Shown here: positions 1 through 8,261 of the stretch, in pieces
How the letters are laid out: each line of letters starts with the position of its first letter
Position numbering within the stretch: position 1 is the stretch's first letter
NCBI GenBank assembly: GCA_927417275.1
Contig: CAKMJV010000016.1
Coordinates: 1-64,000, forward strand
Reading direction: 5' to 3'
DNA from: an uncultured Clostridia bacterium
Lineage (GTDB): Bacteria > Bacillota > Clostridia > Peptostreptococcales > Acidaminobacteraceae
Length of the DNA: 64,000 nucleotides
The notes under the pieces: model-generated
The model's input: only the letters and a program-made list of their open reading frames with translations
Database searches by the model: none
Told to the model about the DNA's origin: nothing
Translations under genes and position numbers: made by a program

Positions 1-12
1 GGGGGGTTCAAA

Positions 13-2106
13 GTGAATTATTCAAAACGTGTCCTTGAAATTATTGAAATTCTTATTGAACAGTCGGATTTTATTTCTGTTTCGGATATTGCTGCACAAA
101 TGGTGATCAGTAAACGGACCATATTTAGAGAGATGGATGATGTTGAGCAGTTATTAACGTCATTTGATGTGACGCTTCATAAAAAGACGAAACTAGGCAT
201 AAAAATCGAGGCCACACAAACACAAGTTGAAGCCATTAAAGCCTATACCAAAACACATAAAGGTGCACATTATTCTCAAGAAGAGCGTTTGAATTTAATT
301 AAAGTGGAACTCTTAAAAAGTCGTGAACCAAAGAAGTTTTATCACTTTTCAAACATACTAAGTGTCTCAGAAGCGACGATATCATATGACATGGATAAGG
401 TTGAGCCCTGGTTTGAATCGCGCGGCGTCACACTTATAAGAAAGCCTGGTTACGGGGTTTATCTGTCTGGCAAAGAAGGTGCTTTTAGAAAAGCCATCGT
501 TGATTTTCTGTATGAAAACTATGAGCATCAAGACTTGATTGCCCTTTTGGATAGTCGAGAAGATTTCGTAGAAACCATTATGGATCGAGATATTATCGTT
601 AAGATTAATAAGATTCTCGGCGATTATGAAAACATATTGGCCCATCGGATGACGGATAATGCATTTATGGGGTTGATGTTACACCTTTCCATCGCCGTAT
701 CACGTATCTTACGCGGTGAGCGTATCGTTATGAATAAAGAAGTTTTAAATCGATTGAAAAATGATGCGCAATATGAAGTGGCAAAAGAAATAGGCGCGGA
801 CATCGAGAGCACCTTTCAAATTAAATTTCCAGAAGATGAGCTTGGCTTTATTACCATGCATCTAAAAGGATCTAAGCTTAAAACAGGGGCCCTTATCGAT
901 GAAGAAGATTTGATTTTATCAAATTTCGAACTCAGCCGATTGGCGCTGAACATGATTTTACAGTTTAAAACGTTGAGTGATTATGATTTAAAAGAAGATG
1001 AAAAACTGTTGATTGGCTTGGTGAGTCATCTTAGGCCTGCTTTAACCCGTATGAATCTGTCACTGGATATCAGAAATCCATTGTTAACTAAAATCATAGA
1101 AATGTATCCAGAGATTTTTGAAATGTCTAGACAAGTATCCACACTTATCACCAAACAATATGGATTTGAAGTACCCGATGAAGAAGTGGGGTACATCGCC
1201 ATGCACTTTGGTGCTGCGATAGAACGTTTCATTAAACTTCAAAGCATAGACAAACGCATACGCACGGGTGTGGTTTGCTCCAGTGGCATCGGGACCTCTA
1301 GTTTATTATATTCTCGATTACTCAAATTATTTCCACGGTTAGAGATCATCGGACAATATTCTAATGAAGATGTTCGTTCGGGGGCAATAGATGCACATGC
1401 ACTAGAACTTTTGATTACCACGATTAATCTGTCACATCATGAACTGCCCAGTATACATGTAAATCCTCTGCTTATGGAAGAGGATATCGAACGCATTAAG
1501 CAAGTGATAAGTATCCTAAGTAGCCGTGTAAAACCGTACTTAAAAAAGCAAGCTTATGAAGTGGATGAGATACAAAAGCAAAGCGTGGATATTAGACGTA
1601 TTCATGCGATAACCGATGCAGTTCTCACCATAGAAGAAGGTTTCAAACTCTATGATCGGATGAAGATTAAAAATATAAGTGATCTAATCATAAAGATATC
1701 TGAAACCCTTACACCCGATAAAAACATTAGAAAAAAACTCGTTTTAGCGTTTAATGAACGAGAGAAACTCGGCAGTACGCTGCTACATGGTGAAGGCATT
1801 ATTTTGTTACATGTTAAATCTGAAGCCGTTCATCAGTTGACGTACCAAATTTGGAGACCTATTAAACCGCTCAGTCATGACTCTGGCGAGAAAATAAGGG
1901 CAGCGGTGGTGATGCTGATGCCATTATCGGCTGGAGAAGCACAACTGGAAGTGATGAGTCAACTGAGTAAAGCGATGATCGAAGATGATACTTTTACTCG
2001 GCTCATAAAAGTCGGAACAGAAGCGCTACTTACAGTCAAAGTGAAAGAAATTCTACACAACTGGTTGTCTAAGCAAATGCAAGGCGGTAAAGCCTATGAA
2101 GCATAA
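13..2106 (+). CDS. mtlR: MtlR-type PRD transcriptional activator of hexitol PTS operon
   Basis: Multidomain BglG/MtlR-family regulator (697 aa), expected to activate the adjacent hexitol PTS operon in response to phosphorylation by HPr and EII proteins. Visible order: N-terminal HTH pair (residues about 1-165), PRD1 around 190-290, PRD2 around 305-410 (EEVGYIAMHFG), an EIIB-like domain near 415-500 with GVVCSSGIGTSS, and a C-terminal EIIA-like domain from about 545 with LLHGEGIILLH carrying the candidate phospho-His. The length is normal for MtlR. Translation starts at GTG behind a G-run at the window edge. It overlaps the next gene by 11 bp, indicating translational coupling. Sugar specificity (mannitol versus another hexitol) is inferred from the neighbours. 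Confidence 0.9.
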   Translation: MNYSKRVLEIIEILIEQSDFISVSDIAAQMVISKRTIFREMDDVEQLLTSFDVTLHKKTKLGIKIEATQTQVEAIKAYTKTHKGAHYSQEERLNLIKVELLKSREPKKFYHFSNILSVSEATISYDMDKVEPWFESRGVTLIRKPGYGVYLSGKEGAFRKAIVDFLYENYEHQDLIALLDSREDFVETIMDRDIIVKINKILGDYENILAHRMTDNAFMGLMLHLSIAVSRILRGERIVMNKEVLNRLKNDAQYEVAKEIGADIESTFQIKFPEDELGFITMHLKGSKLKTGALIDEEDLILSNFELSRLALNMILQFKTLSDYDLKEDEKLLIGLVSHLRPALTRMNLSLDIRNPLLTKIIEMYPEIFEMSRQVSTLITKQYGFEVPDEEVGYIAMHFGAAIERFIKLQSIDKRIRTGVVCSSGIGTSSLLYSRLLKLFPRLEIIGQYSNEDVRSGAIDAHALELLITTINLSHHELPSIHVNPLLMEEDIERIKQVISILSSRVKPYLKKQAYEVDEIQKQSVDIRRIHAITDAVLTIEEGFKLYDRMKIKNISDLIIKISETLTPDKNIRKKLVLAFNEREKLGSTLLHGEGIILLHVKSEAVHQLTYQIWRPIKPLSHDSGEKIRAAVVMLMPLSAGEAQLEVMSQLSKAMIEDDTFTRLIKVGTEALLTVKVKEILHNWLSKQMQGGKAYEA

Positions 2107-3928
2107 AATCCAGCAAATGGGGCGCTTCTTAAGCCGCATGGTGATGCCGAACATCAGTGCATTTATCGCATGGGGCATACTGACCACACTTTTCCATAAA
2201 GATGGGTGGTTGCCCAATGCAGAAATAAGCATGATTATTCATCCCATGATTATCTATGCACTACCGATTTTAATCGCCTATTCGGGCGGTAAATCCATCT
2301 ACCAAACGCGTGGTGGTGTCATCGGTGTAATCGCAACCATGGGATTAATCGCAGGTTCTGATATCCCCATGTTTATCGGTGCGATGTTAATCGGACCACT
2401 GAGTGCATGGCTCTTAAAAACCATAGACTTGAAAATTAAAAGTTATATCCCAACGGGATTTGAAATGCTCGTTAGTAACTTTTCGTCAGGGTTTCTAGGT
2501 ATGATGCTTGCGGTACTCACTTTCAAAATCGTGGGGCCAATGATCGAAACACTCAATGTGATGATGGAAATCGCAGTGGCCTTCGTTCTTGATCGAGGGG
2601 TACTATTTGTGGCATCGCTGTTTATAGAGCCAGGTAAAATACTGTTTCTAAACAATGCAATTAACCATGGTGTGTTAGGACCGCTTGGGATACAAGATGC
2701 GCTCGTTAACAGTCATTCGATATTCTTTCTACTAGAAGCAAACCCAGGACCTGGTCTAGGCGTTTTATTAGCCTTTTGGTTTTTCAGTAAAGGCGTGGCA
2801 AAAAGTCATGCACCCAGTGCCATCATCATCCACTTTTTTGGAGGCATACACGAAATCTATTTTCCGTATGTGCTGATGCGACCCCTGTTGTTTGGTGCCG
2901 TTATATTAGGTGGTATGAGTGGGGTCTTCACTTTTCAATTGCTGGGTGCGGGGTTAATCGCTACACCCTCTCCAGGAAGTATTTTTGCACTGATGGCACT
3001 TGCATCAAAAACCAGTTTTTTACCCGTTTTAACAGGTGTCCTGGTCTCTACATTGGTTTCGTTTTTGGTCAGTTGCTTGATTTTGAAAAAAGATTCGAAT
3101 TGGCAGTTGGATGAGGAACAAACGGATAAACGATTAGACATTGATCAAGTTTTTGCATCTTCTAATGGACCTATTCGTCTTTCACGCGTGATTTTTGCTT
3201 GTGATGCGGGGATGGGGTCTAGTGCCATAGGTGCTTCACTTTTAACAAAAAGCATAAGAAAAAGTGGGTTGAAATTACCCGTTGAAAATGTATCGATTGA
3301 TGCCATTCCAAAAGATGCGGTTCTAGTAGTCACCTATAAAGATTTAATTGAGCGCTCAAAACGCCAAGCGCCAAATGCCATTCATATTGGAGTGGGTGAT
3401 TTTTTAAATAAAGAAATATATGAACAGTTGTTAGTGGCGATTATTAAGTATTGTGTGATTGAGGAGGTTGTTATGGAAAACAAGATGCCTACGGAAATTT
3501 TGATGAAATCGAATATCGTGTTAAAAAGAGAGTCTGTTTCTATGGAAGAAGCCATCGAACATGCAGGTCGTTTGCTTTTTGAAAGCGGCTATGTAACAGA
3601 GGGCTATATTAAGGGCATGCTAGCAAGAGAAGAGAAGTTCTCAACATATATCGGTAATCAAGTGGCGATCCCACATGGTGAAAATGCGGTTAAAGACTGT
3701 ATTTTGGCATCGGGCATCGTGGTGGTTCAATATCCTGAAGGCGTTCGATTTGGCGATGATAAGGTCGCAAAACTGGTTATAGGGATTGCTGGAAAAGGCA
3801 ACGAACACATCCAACTGCTTGCAAACATCGCAGAAGCCATCGAAGAAGAAGAAATCTTGAATAATATGCTCAATTCTGAAGATCCTGCATACATTTATAA
3901 TCTTTTTTCAAGTGAAGGGATGATGTAG
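2096..3928 (+). CDS. mtlA: PTS mannitol-type transporter EIICBA
   Basis: Membrane permease that phosphorylates its hexitol during uptake, giving a hexitol-1-phosphate. EIIC occupies about residues 1-340 with many hydrophobic segments. EIIB follows with VIFACDAGMGSSAIGAS (phospho-Cys). EIIA starts near residue 460, with VAIPHGE giving the phospho-His. The 610-aa length matches fused EIICBA MtlA proteins. The start lies inside mtlR and the stop is 2 bp before the kinase gene, so it belongs to one operon. Oddity: a GAGGAGG ribosome site at 3461-3467 sits 5 nt before an in-frame ATG (3473) at the EIIB/EIIA junction, so a free EIIA may also be made. Mannitol is the most likely substrate but is not proven. 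Confidence 0.9.
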   Translation: MKHKIQQMGRFLSRMVMPNISAFIAWGILTTLFHKDGWLPNAEISMIIHPMIIYALPILIAYSGGKSIYQTRGGVIGVIATMGLIAGSDIPMFIGAMLIGPLSAWLLKTIDLKIKSYIPTGFEMLVSNFSSGFLGMMLAVLTFKIVGPMIETLNVMMEIAVAFVLDRGVLFVASLFIEPGKILFLNNAINHGVLGPLGIQDALVNSHSIFFLLEANPGPGLGVLLAFWFFSKGVAKSHAPSAIIIHFFGGIHEIYFPYVLMRPLLFGAVILGGMSGVFTFQLLGAGLIATPSPGSIFALMALASKTSFLPVLTGVLVSTLVSFLVSCLILKKDSNWQLDEEQTDKRLDIDQVFASSNGPIRLSRVIFACDAGMGSSAIGASLLTKSIRKSGLKLPVENVSIDAIPKDAVLVVTYKDLIERSKRQAPNAIHIGVGDFLNKEIYEQLLVAIIKYCVIEEVVMENKMPTEILMKSNIVLKRESVSMEEAIEHAGRLLFESGYVTEGYIKGMLAREEKFSTYIGNQVAIPHGENAVKDCILASGIVVVQYPEGVRFGDDKVAKLVIGIAGKGNEHIQLLANIAEAIEEEEILNNMLNSEDPAYIYNLFSSEGMM

Positions 3929-3930
3929 TT

Positions 3931-4869
3931 ATGATTTTGACGATTACGTTAAATCCTGCAATAGATAAAACCATTGAACTCAGTGGTTTTGGTATAGGAC
4001 GCTTAAACAAAGTTGAAAATGTCATTCTCGATCCAGGTGGCAAAGGCATCAACGTGTCTAAGGTGATTGAATCCTTAGGTGGCAAAAGCATCACATCTGG
4101 TTTTTTAGGCGGCACTGCTGGCGACTACATCGAAAATGCGCTTACAAAATTAGGCATTAAAGCGGATTTTGTGACCATCAATGGCGAAACGCGTACAAAC
4201 CTCAAAATTTTTGATGCAGAAAGCAAGGAAACTACGGAAATCAATGAACCAGGTCCTCATGTAACGTCAGATGAAATAGAACAATTGATGCAAAAGATAG
4301 AAAATATCGTTAAGCCACCTTGTATGGTTGTCTTATCGGGCAGTGCCCCACAGTCGATTCCGAGTGACGTCTACAAAAGAATCGTACAAGTTTCAAAAGA
4401 AAAAGGTGCAGTGGTATTTGTCGACGCATCAGGTCCGGCTTTTGAAGCTGCTTTAGAAGCAAAGCCAGAATTCATTAAACCCAATAAACACGAACTTGAA
4501 ATTTATTTTAATAAGCCGTGTGACTCGGATGAAGCATTGGCGGAAGCGTGTACGCATTTTTTAGAAAAGGGCATAGAAAACGTGATTATTTCACTTGGAA
4601 AAGATGGGGCATTTTATGCCAATGCACACCAAACGGTGCGGTTACATCCACTGAAAGTTGACGCGCATAGCAGTGTGGGCGCTGGTGACGCATTTGTTGG
4701 CGCATGCGCTTATGCCTATGAAAAGCAATACGACACCGATGAGATGCTGAGGCTCGCAGTGGCAACCAGTGCCGGTGCTGTAATGACCATCGGAACGAAA
4801 CCCATGGATGTCGAATGGATTACACATCAACTAGATCGCGTGGTCATAGAACCACATGAGAAGAGATAG
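3931..4869 (+). CDS. fruK: 1-phosphofructokinase-type PfkB sugar-phosphate kinase
   Basis: PfkB-family kinase of the FruK/LacC branch (312 aa) that converts fructose-1-phosphate, or tagatose-6-phosphate in LacC proteins, to a bisphosphate using ATP. The N-terminal ITLNPAIDKTIEL, the glycine-rich PGGKGINVSKVIESLGG near residue 38 and the catalytic-base motif GAGDAFVGA near residue 250 are typical. It lies 2 bp after the PTS permease and 9 bp before the dehydrogenase, so all are co-transcribed. No mannitol-1-phosphate 5-dehydrogenase (mtlD) is present here. A FruK in this position suggests that the dehydrogenase product is fructose-1-phosphate. The alternative is a tagatose-6-phosphate kinase; the sequence alone does not separate these firmly. 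Confidence 0.82.
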   Translation: MILTITLNPAIDKTIELSGFGIGRLNKVENVILDPGGKGINVSKVIESLGGKSITSGFLGGTAGDYIENALTKLGIKADFVTINGETRTNLKIFDAESKETTEINEPGPHVTSDEIEQLMQKIENIVKPPCMVVLSGSAPQSIPSDVYKRIVQVSKEKGAVVFVDASGPAFEAALEAKPEFIKPNKHELEIYFNKPCDSDEALAEACTHFLEKGIENVIISLGKDGAFYANAHQTVRLHPLKVDAHSSVGAGDAFVGACAYAYEKQYDTDEMLRLAVATSAGAVMTIGTKPMDVEWITHQLDRVVIEPHEKR

Positions 4870-4878
4870 GAGAATAGG

Positions 4879-6141
4879 ATGAAAACAAAAGCGGTAAGAA
4901 TGTATGGACTTGATGATTTAAGACTGGAAACATTTGAACTTCCAGAAATGAAAGACGATGAAATACTGGTAAAGGTCGTTTCGGACAGCATTTGTATGTC
5001 CACTTATAAAGCGGTAAAGCAAGGCAAAAATCACAAACGCGTGCCTGAAAATGTAGCCGATCATCCCATTATCGTGGGTCACGAAATGGCAGGGGTCATC
5101 GTAGAAGTGGGTAAAAAATACGAAGGCCAATTTAAACCGGGCCAAAAGTTCTCGCTACAACCCGCACTAAACTATAAGGGCAGTCCTTATGCACCTGGCT
5201 ATTCTTATGAATTCTTTGGTGGCAATGCAACTTATAACATCATTCCGCCTGAAGTTATGGAACTTGGCTGTCTTTTGGTTTATGAAGGCGACAGCTACTA
5301 CGGCGCGTCTCTGGGTGAGCCGATGTCATGTATCATCGGTGGCTATCATGCAAATTATCATACGGTCCCTTATAAGTACGAGCACATTATGGGGACAAAA
5401 CCAAATGGCAACATCGCTATTTTAGGGGGCGCAGGTCCGATGGGACTAGGTGCCATAGATTATGCACTGGCGATAGACGGTAAGCCGAAACGCGTGGTGG
5501 TAACGGATATCAGTGATGACCGTCTTGAGCGTGCAGCGAAGTTTATCACACCTGCCTATGCGGCATCTAAAGGTGTGGAACTGATTTATGTCAATACGGC
5601 AAAGCATGAAGATCCCATCGCTTATTTAAAAGACTTAACAGAGGGTCATGGCTATGATGACGTATTTGTCTATGCACCTGTGGTGCCGCTAGTGGCGCAA
5701 GGCGATCAACTTTTAGCCTACGACGGCTGCATGAACTTCTTCGCAGGACCAACCGATCAAAAGTTTACTGCACCCATTAATTTATACAATGTGCATTATA
5801 ATAATACGCACATTATGGGTTCAACTGGGGGCAATACAGAGGACTTAATCGAAGCACTGGATCTATCTGCAAAAAATCTAATTAATCCATCTGTGATGTT
5901 GACACACATCGGCGGCATCGATTGTACCATAGATGCCATTATGGATTTGCCTAACATACCAGGCGGCAAAAAACTCGTTTACAACCACATCGATATGCCG
6001 CTTACAGCGATAGAAGATTTTGAAAAATTAGGCGCAACCGATCCGCTTTTCAAATCGCTTGCTGAACTTGTAAACAAACACAATGGCCTTTGGAACGTGG
6101 AAGCTGAAACATTTTTACTGGATTATTATAACGTACTTTAA
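4879..6141 (+). CDS. Zinc-type sugar-phosphate dehydrogenase, SorE-like
   Basis: Medium-chain zinc-type dehydrogenase/reductase (420 aa), most like L-sorbose-1-phosphate reductase (SorE). It would oxidise the hexitol phosphate formed by the PTS to a ketose phosphate. The catalytic zinc ligands appear to be Cys in DSICMSTYK, the GHE motif near residue 73 and Glu in SLGEPMSC. The Rossmann motif is GGAGPMGLG. No four-cysteine structural zinc loop is visible. SorE acts on the carbon next to the phosphorylated one; if this enzyme does the same on mannitol-1-phosphate, the product is fructose-1-phosphate, matching the FruK-type kinase just upstream. Glucitol-6-phosphate as substrate remains possible. 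A clear AGGAGAATAGG precedes the ATG. Confidence 0.75.
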   Translation: MKTKAVRMYGLDDLRLETFELPEMKDDEILVKVVSDSICMSTYKAVKQGKNHKRVPENVADHPIIVGHEMAGVIVEVGKKYEGQFKPGQKFSLQPALNYKGSPYAPGYSYEFFGGNATYNIIPPEVMELGCLLVYEGDSYYGASLGEPMSCIIGGYHANYHTVPYKYEHIMGTKPNGNIAILGGAGPMGLGAIDYALAIDGKPKRVVVTDISDDRLERAAKFITPAYAASKGVELIYVNTAKHEDPIAYLKDLTEGHGYDDVFVYAPVVPLVAQGDQLLAYDGCMNFFAGPTDQKFTAPINLYNVHYNNTHIMGSTGGNTEDLIEALDLSAKNLINPSVMLTHIGGIDCTIDAIMDLPNIPGGKKLVYNHIDMPLTAIEDFEKLGATDPLFKSLAELVNKHNGLWNVEAETFLLDYYNVL

Positions 6142-6150
6142 GGGGGAAGA

Positions 6151-6414
6151 ATGAAACGATTTGAGTTTATACTGGGCAATGAACACGGATTACACGCTAG
6201 ACCTGCAGGGATGTTGGTGCAATTGTGCGGAAAATACCAAAGTGCCGTGTCACTCTTTAAAGGGGAACAAAAGGTAAATGCGAAAAGTCTTTTAGGTGTG
6301 ATGAAAATCGCTGCATCTAAAGGAGATGCATTAGCTTTAGAAGTTGAAGGTGAAGACGAAACCATTGCATTTGAAGCAATCAAAGCCTTGATCGACAGAA
6401 ACTTTGACGAATAG
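6151..6414 (+). CDS. ptsH: HPr-like phosphocarrier protein
   Basis: HPr-fold PTS phosphocarrier of 87 residues. NEHGLHARPAG places the phospho-accepting His exactly at position 15, and AKSLLGVM puts the HPr-kinase target Ser at position 46. It could therefore carry phosphate from enzyme I to the EIIA of the upstream permease and also act in CcpA-type catabolite control. As the last gene of the hexitol operon (9 bp after the dehydrogenase) it may be a dedicated extra HPr or the only one in the genome; no ptsI is present in the window. The start follows GGGGGAAG. Confidence 0.92.
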   Translation: MKRFEFILGNEHGLHARPAGMLVQLCGKYQSAVSLFKGEQKVNAKSLLGVMKIAASKGDALALEVEGEDETIAFEAIKALIDRNFDE

Positions 6415-6490
6415 TTTTGTCATTGACAACGCTTTAAAACCCATTGAAATTTCTGCTTAGGTGACATATAGTGGGGATGAGGTGAGGGGT

Positions 6491-6790
6491 ATGAGCATGT
6501 CTTTTCCAGTGACATTAAAGAGTGGTTTTTTTGAAACGCAGGAATGTATGATGAAAATAGATCATTTGTCTCAAGTGATTTATTTGGACTGCGAATATTC
6601 AGGTGACTGCTATGTAATTGATTTTGCCAGAGTTAAGCGCATTATCTATAACGTTTTAATGCACCATGAGTTGGAAATTCAGACCGAGCACACCTCTTAC
6701 ATTAGTGTCATACAGAAAACGGAAACGCAAAATGGCTTGAAAGAAGTCCTTCAAGCCTATTTTGGGAATCGCTATATTGAAATCAGATGA
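6491..6790 (+). CDS. Small hypothetical protein
   Basis: Not recognised. About 99 residues, soluble, with no signal peptide or transmembrane segment. The ATG at 6491 is preferred to an in-frame GTG at 6461 because a GAGGTGAGGGG ribosome site lies directly before it. The sequence has alternating hydrophobic stretches (LSQVIYLDCEYSGDCYVIDF) suggesting beta structure, then a charged C-terminus. It sits between the hexitol operon and the convergent ung gene and ends 6 bp from the ung stop. No function can be assigned. Confidence 0.6.
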   Translation: MSMSFPVTLKSGFFETQECMMKIDHLSQVIYLDCEYSGDCYVIDFARVKRIIYNVLMHHELEIQTEHTSYISVIQKTETQNGLKEVLQAYFGNRYIEIR

Positions 6791-6796
6791 ATCAAA

Positions 6797-7468
6797 CTAT
6801 GATAACGTCCAGTCTATGGGCGTTATTCCTTTTTGTACCAAGAAGTCGTTGATTTTGGAAAATGGCTGACTGCCATAAAAGCCTCTGTATACAGAAAGTG
6901 GGCTAGGATGCGGCGCTGTAAGAATTAAATGATTCGGATTGCATAACAAATGCGACTTTTTTTGTGCAGGTCCACCCCACAGTACAAAAACCTTTGGGCG
7001 AGGGTCTGCATCGAGTTTTTGGATTACGGCGTCTGTGAACGGCTCCCATCCCTTGCCTTTATGGGAATTGGCTTCATGTGCACGAACAGTCATTACGGTA
7101 TTAAGTAAGAGTACACCTTGATCTGCCCATTTCGTTAAGTTGCCGTGTGATGGCATCGGACAACCGATATCCGTACGGAGTTCCTTAAAGATATTTTGAA
7201 GTGAAGGCGGAACTTTTTGGCCTTCTGGTACTGAAAAAGAGAGCCCATGTGCTTGATTTTCTCCGTGATAGGGGTCTTGGCCAAGGATGATAACTTTCGT
7301 TTGCGCAAAGGCTGTATGATTAAATGCACTAAAAACATCATTTTTAGGTGGATAAATGGTATGGGCTTGATATTCACTTTCTACAAACTGGAGCAGCGTA
7401 TCAAAGTAAGGTGCACTAAATTCAGACTTTAAAATGTCGTGCCAATCGTTTTTCAGGGTATCTAACAT
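6797..7468 (-). CDS. ung: Uracil-DNA glycosylase family 1
   Basis: Base-excision repair enzyme that removes uracil from DNA. The 223-aa protein carries the family-1 catalytic water-activating loop VIILGQDPYHG (near residue 60) with the catalytic Asp, and the C-terminal Leu-loop HPSPLSVYRGF. The length is normal. It is transcribed away from the two-component system, with GGAGGT just before its ATG. Single-gene unit; nothing odd. Confidence 0.97.
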   Translation of the reverse strand: MLDTLKNDWHDILKSEFSAPYFDTLLQFVESEYQAHTIYPPKNDVFSAFNHTAFAQTKVIILGQDPYHGENQAHGLSFSVPEGQKVPPSLQNIFKELRTDIGCPMPSHGNLTKWADQGVLLLNTVMTVRAHEANSHKGKGWEPFTDAVIQKLDADPRPKVFVLWGGPAQKKSHLLCNPNHLILTAPHPSPLSVYRGFYGSQPFSKINDFLVQKGITPIDWTLS

Positions 7469-7549
7469 ATGACCTCCAAGTGTGATTTCTTAAATTTTAT
7501 CATATTTTCATCACAATTGTATCGTATACTATAGAAAAAGGAGTACGAG

Positions 7550-8257
7550 ATGCTTAAAACAGCCGAGATATTAGTCGTCGATGACGAAGCACATATAAGA
7601 AACCTCATTAAAGAATACTTATCCATCGGAGATTACACCGTAACCTGTGCAGCAGATGGACTTGATGCATTAAAAGCATTAGAGTCAAACACATACGATT
7701 TGATGGTTCTAGATGTTATGATGCCTAAAGTTGATGGGTGGATGGTGATCAGGGAAGTTAGAAAATCCTCGCGGATGCCCATCATTTTGCTCACCGCACG
7801 CGGAGAAGAATACGATAAACTCTTAGGCTTTGAACTCGGTGTAGACGATTACCTCGTTAAGCCGTTTAGCCCTAAAGAACTTATGGCGCGTATTAAAGCC
7901 GTTATGATGCGTACGCAGTATGCCAATGCAACCACCGATGAACATTCAAAAAACAAACTCACCTTTGAGGGATTAACACTAGACCGTCTGGGCCGAACCG
8001 TAGAAATCGATGGACGGCGCTTAAATATGACACCGAAAGAATATGAGTTGCTGTTGTATTTAATGGAAAACCCCAGAATTGCTTTTTCAAGAGAGCAGCT
8101 GCTTAGTGCCGTTTGGGGGTATGATTTTTATGGCGATGACCGCACAGTAGACACGCATATTAAGATGCTTAGAGAGCATTTAAAAGATAAGAGACATTGG
8201 CTGATAACGGTTTGGGGATTGGGTTATAAGTTTGATCCTTCTCAAGCGAAAGGGTGA
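7550..8257 (+). CDS. OmpR/PhoB-family response regulator
   Basis: Two-component response regulator (235 aa). The receiver domain (about 1-120) has the acidic pair in VVDDEAHIRN, phospho-Asp in MVLDVMMPKVDGW and the conserved Lys in DYLVKPFSP. The C-terminal winged-helix DNA-binding domain (about 135-232) ends in DTHIKMLREHLKD and WGLGYKF. AAAAAGGAG precedes the ATG. The cognate kinase starts 4 bp after its stop. Its target genes and signal cannot be read from the window. Confidence 0.94.
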   Translation: MLKTAEILVVDDEAHIRNLIKEYLSIGDYTVTCAADGLDALKALESNTYDLMVLDVMMPKVDGWMVIREVRKSSRMPIILLTARGEEYDKLLGFELGVDDYLVKPFSPKELMARIKAVMMRTQYANATTDEHSKNKLTFEGLTLDRLGRTVEIDGRRLNMTPKEYELLLYLMENPRIAFSREQLLSAVWGYDFYGDDRTVDTHIKMLREHLKDKRHWLITVWGLGYKFDPSQAKG

Positions 8258-8261
8258 GTGC

